Notes under the pieces: generated by a model
Seen by the model: only the letters and a program-made list of their open reading frames with translations
What the model was told of the DNA's origin: nothing
Databases searched by the model: none
DNA from: Coccinella septempunctata
Taxonomy: Eukaryota > Arthropoda > Insecta > Coleoptera > Coccinellidae
NCBI RefSeq assembly: GCF_907165205.1
Contig: NC_058196.1
Coordinates: 5,560,501 to 5,624,500 of the forward strand
Reading direction: 5' to 3'
Length of the DNA stretch: 64,000 bases
Part shown: piece after piece, positions 14,934 to 26,624 of the stretch
How positions within the stretch are numbered: position 1 is the first letter of the stretch
Layout of the letters: every line of letters starts with the position of its first letter
Translations under genes and position numbers: made by a program

Positions 14934-15900
14934 ACAGGGTGTTCTACAAGCTTTATAACAAACTTTGATAGAAGGTAGATGTGCTTTTTTTGGCAATTTT
15001 TTCCTATGAACATAGGTCCGATTCTTTTTCGTTTAGGAGTTACAAGCATTTGAAAATATTTTTTTCATGTTTTGATTGAGTAGGCCGACAGAAAATATCG
15101 GTCGATATGTTAATTGACGTTATTTTAATTATTCATTTGACACTTGTTTCACTGAAGATGGTATCAACAATAACCATAATGAACATGCGTATGGGCATCA
15201 GAATCCATATGCCATTAGACAAAGACTCAGCAACGTGTCAGTGTAAAAGTTTGGGATGGGATTTTCAACAATGATTTGATGCCACTACATGTTATAAATG
15301 ATCGTTCAAATGCAGATTTGTATATGATTTTTTTTTTGGAACACAACCTTTATTTTGACTTCATGGATAACTGAGAGCTCAACAGTGTTGGAAATATGTG
15401 GTATCAGCACGATGGTGCACCACCACATAGAGGGAGACAAGTAGTCAGTTGGCTGAATGAACATTTCCCGAATAAATGGATAACTATGTCAAGGATGACC
15501 AATACAATGGCCATCTCGTTCACATAATCTTCCCTTAGATTTTTATATATATGGGGTCATATAAAGCACCTCGTTTATTATGCTGAAATCCAATCTCATT
15601 AACAATTACTTGATAAAATCAAAGATGCAGCAAACCAAATACGAAAAAAAAACAACCCAAATCTGACTCGCCGAGTAACTGCATCTCTAAATCGTCGATG
15701 TGAAGCTTGCATTCAACCTGAAGGTGGACACTTTGAACTATTTTTGTAGTCCCAAAATTTCCATTAATTATTACGATTTGAATATAAAAATTTGATTTTT
15801 CAAATGCTTGTATCTTCTAAACAAAAACGAATCGGATATATGTTCATAGGAAAAAAATGTTCAGAATCTGCACAGCTACTTTTGTCAAAGTTTGTCATAG
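14934..15900 (+). mobile_element. Tc1/mariner-superfamily transposon relic
   Basis: The ends are imperfect inverted repeats about 120 bp long. The left end begins ACAGGGTGTTCTACAAG at 14934 and shares CCTATGAACATA, CCGATTC and TTACAAGCATTTGAAAA-type blocks with the inverted right end (15780-15900). In between, frameshifted plus-strand pieces encode a DDE transposase C-terminal half: EDGI..NHNEHAYGHQNPYA (about 15155-15210), WYQHDGAPPH (about 15399), WPSRSHNLPLDFYIWGHIK and a final GGHFELFL. The N-terminal helix-turn-helix part is missing. The outermost 14 bp of the right end are missing where Penelope sequence begins, at 15901. Confidence 0.8.
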
Positions 15901-16192
15901 AGTGTAATGTTATAGTTCTTTCCGGACAAAACTTTTTCCTCTAAATATTCCATCACCAATTGAGCAACCGTACACGAAATAGGACTACCCATCGAAACTC
16001 CGTCTATTTGTTGAAAGAAATTTTCCTCAAACTTGAAATAACACGTTCCTAACGTTAATTGTACTGCTTCAATGAATTCGATTTCAGGAATCGACGTATA
16101 CGGTTCTATTAAACTCCACTTTTCATGTAAAATTTGTGGTACCAGAACTGTTGGTATGTTTGTGTATAATGAAACGACATCTAAGGAAAATA
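15901..16192 (-). repeat. Inverted 292-bp internal copy of the Penelope element
   Basis: This block is the reverse complement of 17371-17662, with one mismatch noticed by eye. It covers the RT palm region from SLDVVSLYTNI to the segment just before the YVYD motif. It abuts the mariner relic on the left and lies about 43 bp before the Penelope ORF on the right. Penelope-like elements often carry rearranged or inverted partial copies at their 5' side. The near-identity shows that the block formed with or after this insertion. Confidence 0.9.
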
Positions 16193-16235
16193 GATCTTAC
16201 AACTAATACTTACGACAACAAAATTAAATATTAAA

Positions 16236-18568
16236 ATGGTCAACATGAAGTCGAGAAGAATAGTTTTGTTAAAATGTAAGGATAGAGATCTTATTCCAAA
16301 CTTCTTGAAAGTTAAAAATGCACATATTGAGATTAAGAGTGAGTACTTAAATGAAAAATATCAAAGGTTACACATGAAATATCTTAAACAAACTCTCAAA
16401 TTAATAATAACAGACACAACGAAAACTATCAACAACCTACAGAGATCATTGTCGCAAACTCTAAACACACTCCAGGCATACATATCTGACGAACAATTTT
16501 CAATGTTTGACAAATTACAAGGATCATTAGTGAATACGAATATACAACACAACACAGTGAGACATAATAATAAACTCAACATACTAAACTTGAGACAACA
16601 TCCTATCGAACAGAATACACTACAAAACACGATTAAAAATCTCTCCAACACTACAATACCACCTGACATTCAAAACATACTGATTCTCGATCCTAAGTTT
16701 GCTGTAAACACTGACAATGTGAAACAAGTACCAATGAATCAAATAATCGCTAACATCGAAAGTAACATAACTAAACTTTCCCAGGAAAACCAAAATACAA
16801 TCAGAACAAAATTAACAAGTACACTTCAAAAACACTGTAAGAAAATAAAAAATTCAAAGCTAAAGCCAGAGCAACGGAAATGCATCTCAAATTACTATAA
16901 AACAAAGAAATTTCTTAAGGAAAACCCACAAATTATAGTCACAAGAGCAGACAAAGGTAATGCAACAATAATAATGGAAAAAGATGAATACACACAGAAA
17001 ATGAAACAACTACTTAATGACACCAAAACGTATAAGACAATTAAAAAGGATTTAACGTCCTCATTACAAAAACATTATAATGCATTTTTGAAAAAATGGG
17101 AAAATTCAGGCTACATATCAACCCATACAGAAAAATCCTTATCTATTCACAACAGCATGCCTCCTAAAATTTTCGGGCTTCCCAAAATTCACAAACCAAA
17201 CATACCAATGAGACCAATAGTATCCCACTCACAATCGCCATTCTACAACCTATCAAAATATCTATCAGGAATACTTTCTAACATCATTAACAAGAATCCA
17301 TATTACACAAAGAACTCATTTGAATGAAAAAAAAAATTAGACAAATTGCACATACCTCACAATCATAAATTATTTTCCTTAGATGTCGTTTCATTATACA
17401 CAAACATACCAACAGTTCTGGTACCACAAATTTTACATGAAAAGTGGAGTTTAATAGAACCGTATACGTCGATTCCTGAAAGCGAATTCATTGAAGCAGT
17501 ACAATTAACGTTAGGAACGTATTATTTCAAGTTTGAGGAAAATTTCTTTCAACAAATAGACGGAGTTTCGATGGGTAGTCCTATTTCGAGTACGGTTGCC
17601 CAATTGGTGATGGAATATTTAGAGGAAAAAGTTTTGTCCGAAAAGAACTATAACATTACACTTTTCAAAAGATATGTTTATGATTGTTTAATAATAACAT
17701 CAGAAAATGAGATACAAAGAATAATTAATGATTTAAATAGTTTTCGCCATAAAATTCAGTTCACACTAGAAACAGAAATGAACAACGCAATAAATTTTCT
17801 AGACATGACACTTTTAAGAATGAACAACTCAATACAAACAAAACTTTATAGAAAGGAAACATGCACGGACAGAATAATAGATTACAACTCAGCACATATC
17901 TATAATCAGAAGAAATCGGGTACATTGACAGAGCGCTAAAACTAACTTCACCTATATACAGACCCACCATCATACAGGACATTACTTCACTTTTAATAAA
18001 AAACAACTATCCTCTACCACAAATAAAGAAGATAATAAAACATCGAACACACAAATTATACAACACCGAAAATTCAACAGATAAAAAAGAAGAACCAATC
18101 ACATTCATACCAATACCATACGTACCTTCTCTATCTGAAAAAATAGAAAACATCTTGAAACCCTACAGCAACGTAAAAATTGCGCAAAAACCACACATTC
18201 AAATTAAACAACTATATAGCAAATTAAAATCACCAACACCATAAACAGAAACATCTCATGTGGTATATAAGATCAATTGCAATAATTGTGAGGGTGTATA
18301 CATAGGACAGACGGAACAAAAACTGAAAGACAGACTGAAAGGACACAAGTACTCCAAAACACAAACAGCACTTTACAAGCACAAAACCGAGAATGGACAT
18401 ACATTCAATTATGACGAGACTATAGTGTTGGACCGAGAAACAAATAAGAAATCTAGAGACATTCTCGAAATGATTCACATAAAACAAAATGAAAAATCCA
18501 TTAATGACAGATCAGACATTAGATACCTTCACAACATCTACTCCACTATTTTGAACAGTCTCAAATAA
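16236..18568 (+). pseudogene. Penelope-like element protein (RT plus GIY-YIG), disrupted
   Basis: Penelope-like elements encode a reverse transcriptase of the telomerase-related type fused to a GIY-YIG endonuclease. The ATG at 16236 opens an N-terminal region, then TRADKGNATIIMEKD, GLPKIHKP and RPIVS, followed by a TGA at 17325-17327. The same frame resumes with LDVVSLYTNI and GVSMGSPISS. The catalytic YVDD reads YVYD (17673-17684), a single GAT-to-TAT change that should abolish RT activity. A frameshift near 17920 leads into frame 2; there is a TAA at about 18242, then the endonuclease VVYKINCNNCEGVYIGQTEQ through to the stop at 18566-18568. Despite the lesions most of the sequence is open, so decay is fairly recent. 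Confidence 0.9.
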
Positions 18569-18900
18569 GCCGACAAACGAAAACAAACAAGAAGAAAAAA
18601 TCATTATTGACGTGACAACTCCAGAATCATATAAAATCATAACCTCAATGACATCCAACAAAGAAGTTTTGAAATAACTTAAAATAAATTATTTCGAAGG
18701 TAATAAAAGAATTAGATCTCTATCTAACAAAGTTTTTAGAATTTTATAATACTTATAAATTGTTTGTTTGTTCTTGTTGTTTTTACATTGTGTATATTTT
18801 TTTTTACAGGCTAGAAAAAGGGTACTGCCCGAAACGTTGCCAATTACCATTATATTTTTAATAATATTAAACCCTGCATATCAAATACTGTTATTCTTTC
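18569..18900 (+). mobile_element. Penelope 3' untranslated region
   Basis: AT-rich tail of the Penelope-like element. At 18811-18837 it contains CTAGAAAAAGGGTACTGCCCGAAACGTT broken here as CTAGAAAAAG, a GGG/CCC mini-hairpin and CGAAACGTT. The same layout occurs at 57612-57645 after the second Penelope copy. The element's 3' boundary is not clear; it is somewhere near 18900. Confidence 0.5.
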
Positions 18901-20940
18901 ATAAGTCACACAGGGTAAATACTTATCATTCAATAATAATAATTGAATTGATGTAGCCGATATTTGCCGAAAATCCATAATTGAACTTGAAACGATACTT
19001 GATTGTTTTTAGTAAAAATCAAGCCCCGTTTTAAATGTCCGTTTCCCTTAATTTTTCAGTTGAAGCAATGTAACACCGTCTGAAGGAGATTTCAGTTTTA
19101 ATTTAGATATTCCGTAGAATATCCTCTCATTTCAGAAATATTTTTCAGAACATGAGAAATTAAATTCAAATTCCGTTTAATTGAAATTTCCATCAGTAAT
19201 CCGCCGTAATAGTCCAAAACCGAGAAAAAGTGTCTTTCTGCATTTGGCGTTGTTTTTCCGTCCACAAAAACACCGGTGATTTGATGAATTGAGCATAAAA
19301 CAACGTGGATTGCAGATAACGACAGTTTCTTTTACTGACAAAGAGATAACCGCCACCGAGAATATTTCTTCTGAGGAGAATATTCGACGAATGCCTAATT
19401 TTCGGATGCAATTTTGGTCACATGACCGTTCATATGTTGAAAAGATGATAAATATGGCCGCACAGCCGGACGACATTCTTAATTGATTTATGCTTCATGC
19501 CTTGTGATTCAAAAGTAGTCTTTTCATGTGTTGTCATCAATCCACGCTTTGGTGATTTAATTCAATTTATTTTCATTTCTTGATTCTTTTCTCCGTAGTA
19601 GATTTTGTTTTCATTTATTGATGGTGCGCCCGAACCGGAGTAAACCGTCTTTTCTTGATACCGCATATATGCGGTAGTGATTCAAGGTTGCATTTTTTTA
19701 TTTGTTGAATTGTGGTAATCAACCTGTTTTTTTATTTATTTTTATTTTTTTTTTTATTTATTTTCTTCGGGATACAAACGGGACAAACCCAAAAAAGTAT
19801 CCACACATTTAACATTAGAAGAGACAACATATCACCAGTTATTTTTTTTATTAGGGAGAGGTCAGCACCAGCTAGCTCTTTTTGTATAATGGACGCCACG
19901 TGATTTAAAAAGAAATGTTATCACGCTCACAATTAGATATAAGGCATAAGAAATCACGAAACAAAAGTTATAAATATCTGGTGTATTCAATTTGAATGAA
20001 TCCGGTATCGATATAATTTTTCTGGTAGGCCCTGTACACTGAAGTGCGCACGCCAGCGTTTAGTTCACAAACAAATCTACAATTAGATATCCAATGCAAC
20101 AAGATAATAATTCGCTGATAGTTAGATATGCATACAATAAAAAAAATATTGACAGTTTTTCTTATGTTATTCGAACTGATGCTTTCGTAAGAAATTTATA
20201 AATGGAGTGATCTGACCGTTCTGCGGCTCAATAAGCTCAAGATTTGGTACTGAGTTCTTCGTTCGGGAACAGCTGAATCGATCCACAAAAGGATAGTAAA
20301 TGATGGCTTCCACCAATTTCCTCACTACCATGAACCTCGACAACTTCATGTCGACGAATTAGGAACAGGTACTGTACTAGTTCATAGCCGGTGAATACAA
20401 TAAGTCGATGAAGATGTAATACAGCACAGAAAGGAAAAACCCTCTGAAAAGTTATTCATCTAGATAGAACGATTTCGTCATAAATTTTCATCACTTACGT
20501 GGTGTTGTGCGGGCTTATTGATAAGAAGATGTTGTGTTGCCAAATCCAATAAAGAAATTATTCTACTTCGAAGAGACAGGTACAAGTATGAATAATTAAT
20601 AATAATGCAACCAATTCTCAGAATATACATCCGCTCAGCGTATCCAATAATCGATTAAAATAAACTCGAAATAACCAACAATCGGAGAAATTCTATGAGA
20701 ACCAATCTTCAACTGAAAATATGTTAGATTTTTAAACATATGCCGCAACAATGACTATTCACAGAGACATCTGTATCATCGACACATTTTTCATTGAAGA
20801 AACTTATAACGATAAACAGTTTCCTTCGGAATTAATGATTGAAAGAAGGAAGCTGACTCAAGCAAAGCGACCTGCGATAAACAATTTTTCATCGAGCAAA
20901 AATAACAATAATTACCTAGAATAATAACAAGAGTAATATC
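18901..20940. other. No gene recognised
   Basis: AT-rich DNA with chance ORFs, including an overlapping sense/antisense pair at 19177-19486. A perfect 18-bp palindrome TACCGCATATATGCGGTA occupies 19659-19676. Nothing else is supportable. Confidence 0.5.
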
Positions 20941-20944
20941 GAAA

Positions 20945-22445
20945 ATAATGAGTGAAAACGATTAAATGTTCAATATTGCAGTCCACCGGGCCCAAGAAAA
21001 CTCAACCAGCCAGCATTATCACAGAAAAATGCGGATCGGAAAAACCGAAACAAAATGATTCGGAACTTGTATAATGTATGGGCAAAAATGTCCAAACCTG
21101 TCGACCGAGACAAGAAGTTATATGATCTCATTATTCTATGCAGCGGTGAATACAGGAAATAGTTGGTACTGGCCTGCTGCAGAAAGAAAGTGTTCCCGTG
21201 TCGTGTGTTATAGGGTGCGACAACCAACCGAACCTGAGAGACGATGTCAACACTATCCAGTCTACTATTAACCAGCTTGTAGGCAAACAATACATCAGCC
21301 ATTCTTCTGCAATTTTAAGGCAAACCTCTTCAAGTCCTCTTGCATATTTAATCTATCCGCAGAATTGCGAATACAGAGGAATATTTTTAGGTCATCAGCG
21401 TACATGAGGAATTTACAAAATTGAAAGCAGGTAGCGATATCATTAACGTAGAGTATGAACAACAGTGGACCAAGATGTGAGCCCTGGGGCACACCCGATG
21501 TTATGGGAATATCCTCGGAACAGTATTGGCCCAACACTACCCTCTGAGACCTATTCCTTAGGTAAGAATCCAACCATCTTAGAAGGCTTCCATGCACACC
21601 CACATCAGCAAGCTTGGAAATAATTATTGAATGATCAATTTTATCGAAAGCCTTACTGAAGTCTGTATAGACAGAGTCAACAGCATATCCAGAGTCCATA
21701 CTTCCCAGCACATATTCCACAAAAGTGAACAGATTAGTATCAACGGAGCGTTTCTTCACAAATCCATGCTGTTCAGTGTTCAATATGTTCTTAACATCGA
21801 AAAATAAGGAGTCTGTCACGATTTCCCCGAAGAGCTTCCCAATCATACAAAGCTTAGAGATGGGTCTATAATTTTCCAGGAGATTTTTGTCGCCAGATTT
21901 GAAAACGGGTACCACTTTGGAGAACTTCCATCTTTGAGGAAAGCAGCCCTCCATTGAAGATCTGTTGAAGAGGATAAATAAAGGCTCCACCAAGCGTTCC
22001 AGGCAGCTCTTCAAAAATGAAGGGGGAATCCCATCAGGACCGGGACCCACATTCTTCATCTCCATGATCTTCTCTCTTATCTTGTCACAATTTATGGTGT
22101 AGCTTCCCACATGTGAAGGTGCCTCAGGATACTCAGCCAAGTTTCCAACACTGGAAGGCAAGAATACAGATCCAAAGTACTCTGAAAAAAGATCACGAAT
22201 CTTCTGACGATCAGCCACAATACCACCCGGAGTCCTTATACAGTCGGGCACACAAGGAGAGTTCCTCTTGGCTCTCACGTAACGCCAAAAAGACTTTGGG
22301 TTAAGCTTCAAGCTAATTTCCATACTCTCAATGAACTTTCTTGTTCTATAAGAAATTTTAATTTTTAACGCAGATTTCTGTCGCCTGGCTCTCTGGTGAA
22401 CCAAGACCAATCGACGGAAGTCTCGAAGTCTTTCCGCTGGTAATG
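20945..22445 (-). pseudogene. Jockey/CR1-group LINE ORF2, internally deleted
   Basis: The minus strand carries 371 open codons (22410-21295) with the linker KSFWRYVRAKR, GPDGIPPSFLKSC, FPQRWKFSKVVPVFKSGDK, YRPISKL, the A motif DFSKAFDKIDH, SGVPQGSHLGPLLF and YADD (21391-21402). It ends soon after the palm at a stop. A second frame (21302-20970) holds only the distal C-terminus (ADVLFAYKLVNSRLD, SPLHRIMRSYNFL). About 150-200 residues of the thumb region are therefore missing, and the join is frameshifted at about 21300. The endonuclease and ORF1 are absent (5' truncation near 22445). The RT core is well preserved but the copy cannot be functional. Confidence 0.85.
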
Positions 22446-22519
22446 CTTGGTGTGTACACCTGCGGTTGCCTCGGAAAGACCCGTCCTACCCCTGTTGTGT
22501 TCCGTTTTCGTTTTCCCGT

Positions 22520-23650
22520 TTATTAATTTTTTTTTTGGTGTAGCAAGGGGAAAATCTGCAAGTCAGATGAACCACCCTCTCTCGAAGGGGAACGAGTGTG
22601 GGGATTCTTACTCTCCTGTGCTCGAGAAGCACTAAAAAACTGCTTCTTGAATATTGGTTCCGGGCATTTGCCTATAAACCGTTTATCTCTTAGTCGGTTT
22701 TTTCCTCGCACACTATCGTACTGGGATTTATGTGTTTATCCTCTATTGGATTTTTCAATAAGTTTCTGTTCTTATTTTAATCTCTAGGTTTCCTTCGATA
22801 AATTCGCATTCTCTCTTTGTCTTCCTCTGGGTCGTAGTCTACTAGTCTCCTGAATTCTTGATTCGGATGGTTTTTCGCTGTTTCGAATTATTTCTCTGCT
22901 TTTCTAATCATGAATGCCTTTATGGTTTCACATTTTAAGTCCCTATAAATCTGTCTATTCCTGAAAAACCAAGGTCCATCTATTGCACATCGTAGCAGCT
23001 TGTTTTCAGTGGCCTAAATTCCTTTGATATGCCTCTCTGCCGCGAAACCCCAGGCAACTGATCCATAAGTCAGTTGAGGCCTAGCAACGGCTTTAATAAT
23101 CTTCAATTTTGGCTCTTTTTTCCTATCAGAAGGTAGAGTCTATTCATCGCTGCTTTCGTTTTGTCGATTGCTTGTTTGATATGACTTTTACAAGTAAGTC
23201 CTTCGTCAAGCGTTACTAATAAATATTTGGCTTCATTTTTCCAATCGATTTCATAGCCGTCAACTTCTAGATTCGTTGTGGGTCGCAGTCTTCTCTTCTG
23301 TAGTAATATTGCTTGGCTCTTTTGTCCATTGAGCTTGATTTTCCAATTTATGCACCAAGTCATTTGTTTCGCCAATCGCTTCTTGTAGAACTCGTTCTAT
23401 TACTTCTGGGTTGCGGTGTCGAGTTGCTATGCCTGTGTCATCAGCATGTAACGTTAGCATGGTTCTTGAATTCTTTGGAATATCGTGAATGTATATGTTG
23501 TAAAAAAGTGGCACAAGTATTGACCCTTGGGGTACTCAAGCCTCTATATCTCTTGTTGTGGAGCATTCTCCTTCCACTTTCACGTAAAATCTTCTATTTT
23601 TGAGATAATTCCGGATCAACTTGCATATTGTGATCGAATATCCAGCACAT
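22520..23650 (-). pseudogene. Jockey-type LINE 3' half, degenerate
   Basis: On the minus strand, about 23620-22800 reads in shifting frames LIRNYLKNRRFYVKVEG, VPQGSIL.PLFYNIYIHDIPK, HADDTGIATRHRN, INWKIKLNGQKSQAILLQKR, AKYLLVTLDEGLT, ARPQLTYGSVAWGFAA, TENKLLRCAIDGPWFFRNRQ and FRRLVDYDPEEDKERM. These are the palm, thumb and C-terminus typical of insect Jockey-type elements. Several stops and frameshifts are present. The likely 3' UTR extends to about 22520. The last of these motifs also appear, more decayed, at 57780-58310. Confidence 0.8.
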
Positions 23651-24074
23651 CTCATGTGCTATTTATTCATCTCGCCCGCTCACGGCCAACGCTACAAAGG
23701 CCCATTTTAACTCATTCGGTTGGGACATTTTGAACCATCCTGCATATTCCTCTGAATTAGCTCCTTTAGATTTCCACCTTCATAGGTGGAACAAAATTTC
23801 AATGCGATGAGGAGGTGAAACAACAATTCCTGAAGTATGGCGAATGAGTTCTATGGGGAGGGCATCAAAAAGCTTGTGCCACGATCTACATAATGCATAG
23901 AACATAAAGATGTCTATGTGGAAAAATAACTAATACTTATACCTCTTATGCCATATATTTTTTTTCAAATCCTATTTTAAATTCAAAAATTGAGTAATGT
24001 TACCTTCGGGATATGTCTCGTAAAAAAATTATTGGAAATTACACACACCTAGCACCTTGTATAAATTAAAATAC
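23651..24074. other. No gene recognised
   Basis: Short AT-rich spacer between the Jockey-type fragment and an inverted-repeat motif. Nothing recognisable. Confidence 0.5.
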
Positions 24075-24116
24075 ATATACTCCATTCACTTTTATTTTAG
24101 CACTCGGTTGGCCATG
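24075..24116 (+). repeat. 42-bp repeat, inverted partner at 27456-27497
   Basis: Reads ATATACTCCATTCACTTTTA through GGTTGGCCATG. The reverse complement of 27456-27497 matches it at all but a few positions. The two could be the ends of one old transposon later filled by other insertions, or two separate copies of one MITE family in opposite orientation. Confidence 0.6.
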
Positions 24117-25171
24117 GAAATTTGACACATTTCACTGTGTATAGTAAGAAAATGTGGGGTTATGACGCTTGTCAAAACATTTTTGGGTTTTAAATCAACG
24201 CTACGTTGCTCTTTCTACGTAAAAGTTTCTGTTATTACGTATGTTATCACAATAACGAATCTCTTTGGAAAATATGTGACGAGCATAATTGAAGTTCATA
24301 CAAACTGACTGAAGACATACCAAATCTAGTTATTGGCATGGAAAATACAAGAGATCAGTATAATATGATAATATGCACTGGCTTGAGGAGCGTTATCTTC
24401 TTTGGCTAAAGTATGAATACGTTACATCAGTTGTAGATTTCAAAAGTATTAACCCGAAGATGAAATGCATATGCTTCAGTGGTAAGGAATGGGTATCTCT
24501 CGAAGGAATTAACAGATGTTAATTATTTACAAGAATGTGGAATTCTTCAACAAAAAATCATCTTGCATCAATGGATATCAAAATAAAGGAAGTTTCAAGT
24601 CAAGCTTAGCTTCACCTTCGAACAAAAATTTCACATGAATGAACAATTAACAGGACAACTGGCTAGTATTTGGGGCTGTTCATCTTAATATATCGATATA
24701 ATGATAATAATTAGGTATTTATTGGTACCTTAAGGTATTTACATTGTGTAGGACAAGTCGAATGAAAAATGGAAAAATCAATTTTTGGGAACTTATTCTA
24801 CGATGACATTAATCGAAAATCCTGTAGTAACGTTTCGCATCAATTCATCCAAACATAAAATTCTCAAATGCTACCAATTTTTGGGTCTGCCAATAGAAGG
24901 AAATTCTTTGTCATCCTTTTTATTTACAATCTTTCTGATTGTGGAAATATTCAGCTGAAATATAAGTCGTTTATATTCAGATGGAACATTATATAAATTC
25001 ACTTACATTGAATAAGCTCGATACCGTCTGACGTATTGTGGATTTCAGAATATCAGGGTAACTATATGAATGAGCGGACCTGAATTCTAAAAAGCACTTC
25101 CCGAAACCCTGTCTTCTCTCTTTTTCAATCACTTTCGGCATTTTCGTAATAAAAATTGATATAATAAGAAT
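24117..25171. other. No gene recognised
   Basis: About 1 kb of AT-rich sequence with no ORF of note. If the repeats at 24075 and 27456 are the ends of one element, this would be its interior, but no coding trace is visible. Confidence 0.5.
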
Positions 25172-25647
25172 AATAATGAATGAATGCAGAAAACAACATG
25201 GTGATGAAGGAAGAGCAGAAAAGGCAAAAATACAAAGATCTTGTTTTCGAGCTTGGAACTATGTACCCGGGTCATAAAGTCAGGATGGTTGTACTGATCA
25301 TAGGATGTCTCGGAGGAATGAGAGCCAACTACGTGGAAGAATTGAAGATTATTCCGGCCTGCAGATCTTGGGCCGAGATACTAGCGCACAGAATGCAGAA
25401 GGCGGTGTTGCTTGGGTCACTGCATATCATCAGATCCCATGAACTCTAGATGCCACTTGCAGCTCATCTCTTTTGTTAAGGGACGCTGCAAGGGCTGGAC
25501 GAAGAACTTCTCCGTGGAATGTGTAAGGGGTTTTTAGTGAGTAGCCAAACAAGATCTCGGAGTCTCACACTACCTAGAGTGCGGACCCTTTGGGCGCCCA
25601 TAAAGGGTTTTCCCCTCACACGAAGGAAAAAAAAAATAATGAATGAA
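25172..25647 (+). mobile_element. 5'-truncated R2/R4-type LINE fragment with 13-bp duplication
   Basis: The segment is flanked by AATAATGAATGAA at 25172-25184 and again at 25635-25647, a clean target-site duplication. Inside, the plus strand encodes about 80 residues to a stop at 25447-25449: KDLVFELGTMYPGHKV, VVLIIGCLGGM and the ending AHRMQKAVLLGSLHIIRSHE. This is the C-terminal endonuclease tail of R2/R4-type proteins. A 3' UTR of about 175 bp and an A-rich tail follow. The ORF reads through the left duplication, so the first residues of the apparent ORF come from target DNA. Unlike the three copies at 7.5-11.5 kb it is not in TA repeats. Confidence 0.85.
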
Positions 25648-25977
25648 ATCATATAGATACACTCTGAAGATGTTAGGGACCCAACTGAAGCGAAGTTTAG
25701 TCTATGACTAATCTTACACTTAACTCCAGAGAGGCCCCAAAAAAATTACATTGATAATGGTCCAAACTATAGTAATACAACATGACATCAAGACCAGAAA
25801 AGAAACAAATCATATGAGAAAACTTAACACTTATAGAAAGCAAGAAATAGAATATGATAAAATAAACATCACTGAATCTGTCTCTGGAATAATATAGATC
25901 TGAAACGTGCCCTAAAATGTGAATACGAAGTTGAATGCAAATCCAAGTTGACTGCATTGAAAATTTTTACAGCACCG

Positions 25978-26624
25978 TAAGCCTAGTTGCACACACACCG
26001 ATTTTGGACGGCCGATTTTATGTCGGTCGTCCAAATTCCAATAGTGGACCCACGTGTGGGAACGGGACCTGGCACACACGCCGACCGCCGATCGGTGCCG
26101 GTAAAATGCCGGTGAGCAATCGTCCAATACCGGCAATACCGGGATGTAGTGGCGTACGTGACTAAATACACGTGTCCACACGCACCGTTAGATGTTAGAG
26201 CAAGCCTTTCTCGTGAAGGAATAGAGCTTCTCATTTTAGTATTCTGACGTTATTTTTCAACTTCTCATGGAGTTCTTCAAAGAAATAGCAATAGACATTC
26301 TGAAGAAGTTGAAAAACTTACGGCCATCACGCCTGAGTTCTTCAAAAAGAGTGAAGAATGTTCCTGTGTGTTCTCTGGCTTGATTGATAGGATGAATCCA
26401 GTAATTGCGAATAATCCTACGGCGCTTAATACGGCGATACAATAACCACATAGCCGCAACACGTTTAGGATTCATTATTATTCATTAACCTTCTGTGACG
26501 ACAACGAAGCAACTGATCGTATGGCCGGTAAAAATCCGGTGAGTGTGCAAGCAACTTCTACCGATAAAATGTCGGCCGATTTTATACCGGCCGTCCAAAA
26601 TCGGTGTGTGTGCAACTAGGCTAA
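25978..26624 (-). mobile_element. Harbinger-type transposon, internally deleted
   Basis: The element occupies 25981-26621 between TAA duplications (25978-25980 and 26622-26624), the 3-bp signature of PIF/Harbinger elements. Terminal inverted repeats start GCCTAGTTGCACACACACCG and extend about 35 bp; further CCGGCCGA/TCGGCCGG-like inverted motifs lie just inside. It carries only the start of a transposase gene, so it is a non-autonomous deletion derivative. It sits inside a LINE ORF, and leaving out the element plus one TAA keeps that ORF in frame across the site. Confidence 0.9.
26257..26475 (-). pseudogene. Harbinger transposase, N-terminal remnant
   Basis: Starts at an ATG at 26475 and encodes 72 residues with RRIIRNYWIHPINQAREHTG, FEELRRDGRKFFNFFRMS and a short tail. 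The pattern W.HP....R...G....L..EL..D...F..FRMS is the usual beginning of Harbinger DDE transposases. The DDE catalytic domain is missing altogether, replaced by the right-hand non-coding part of the element. Confidence 0.75.
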
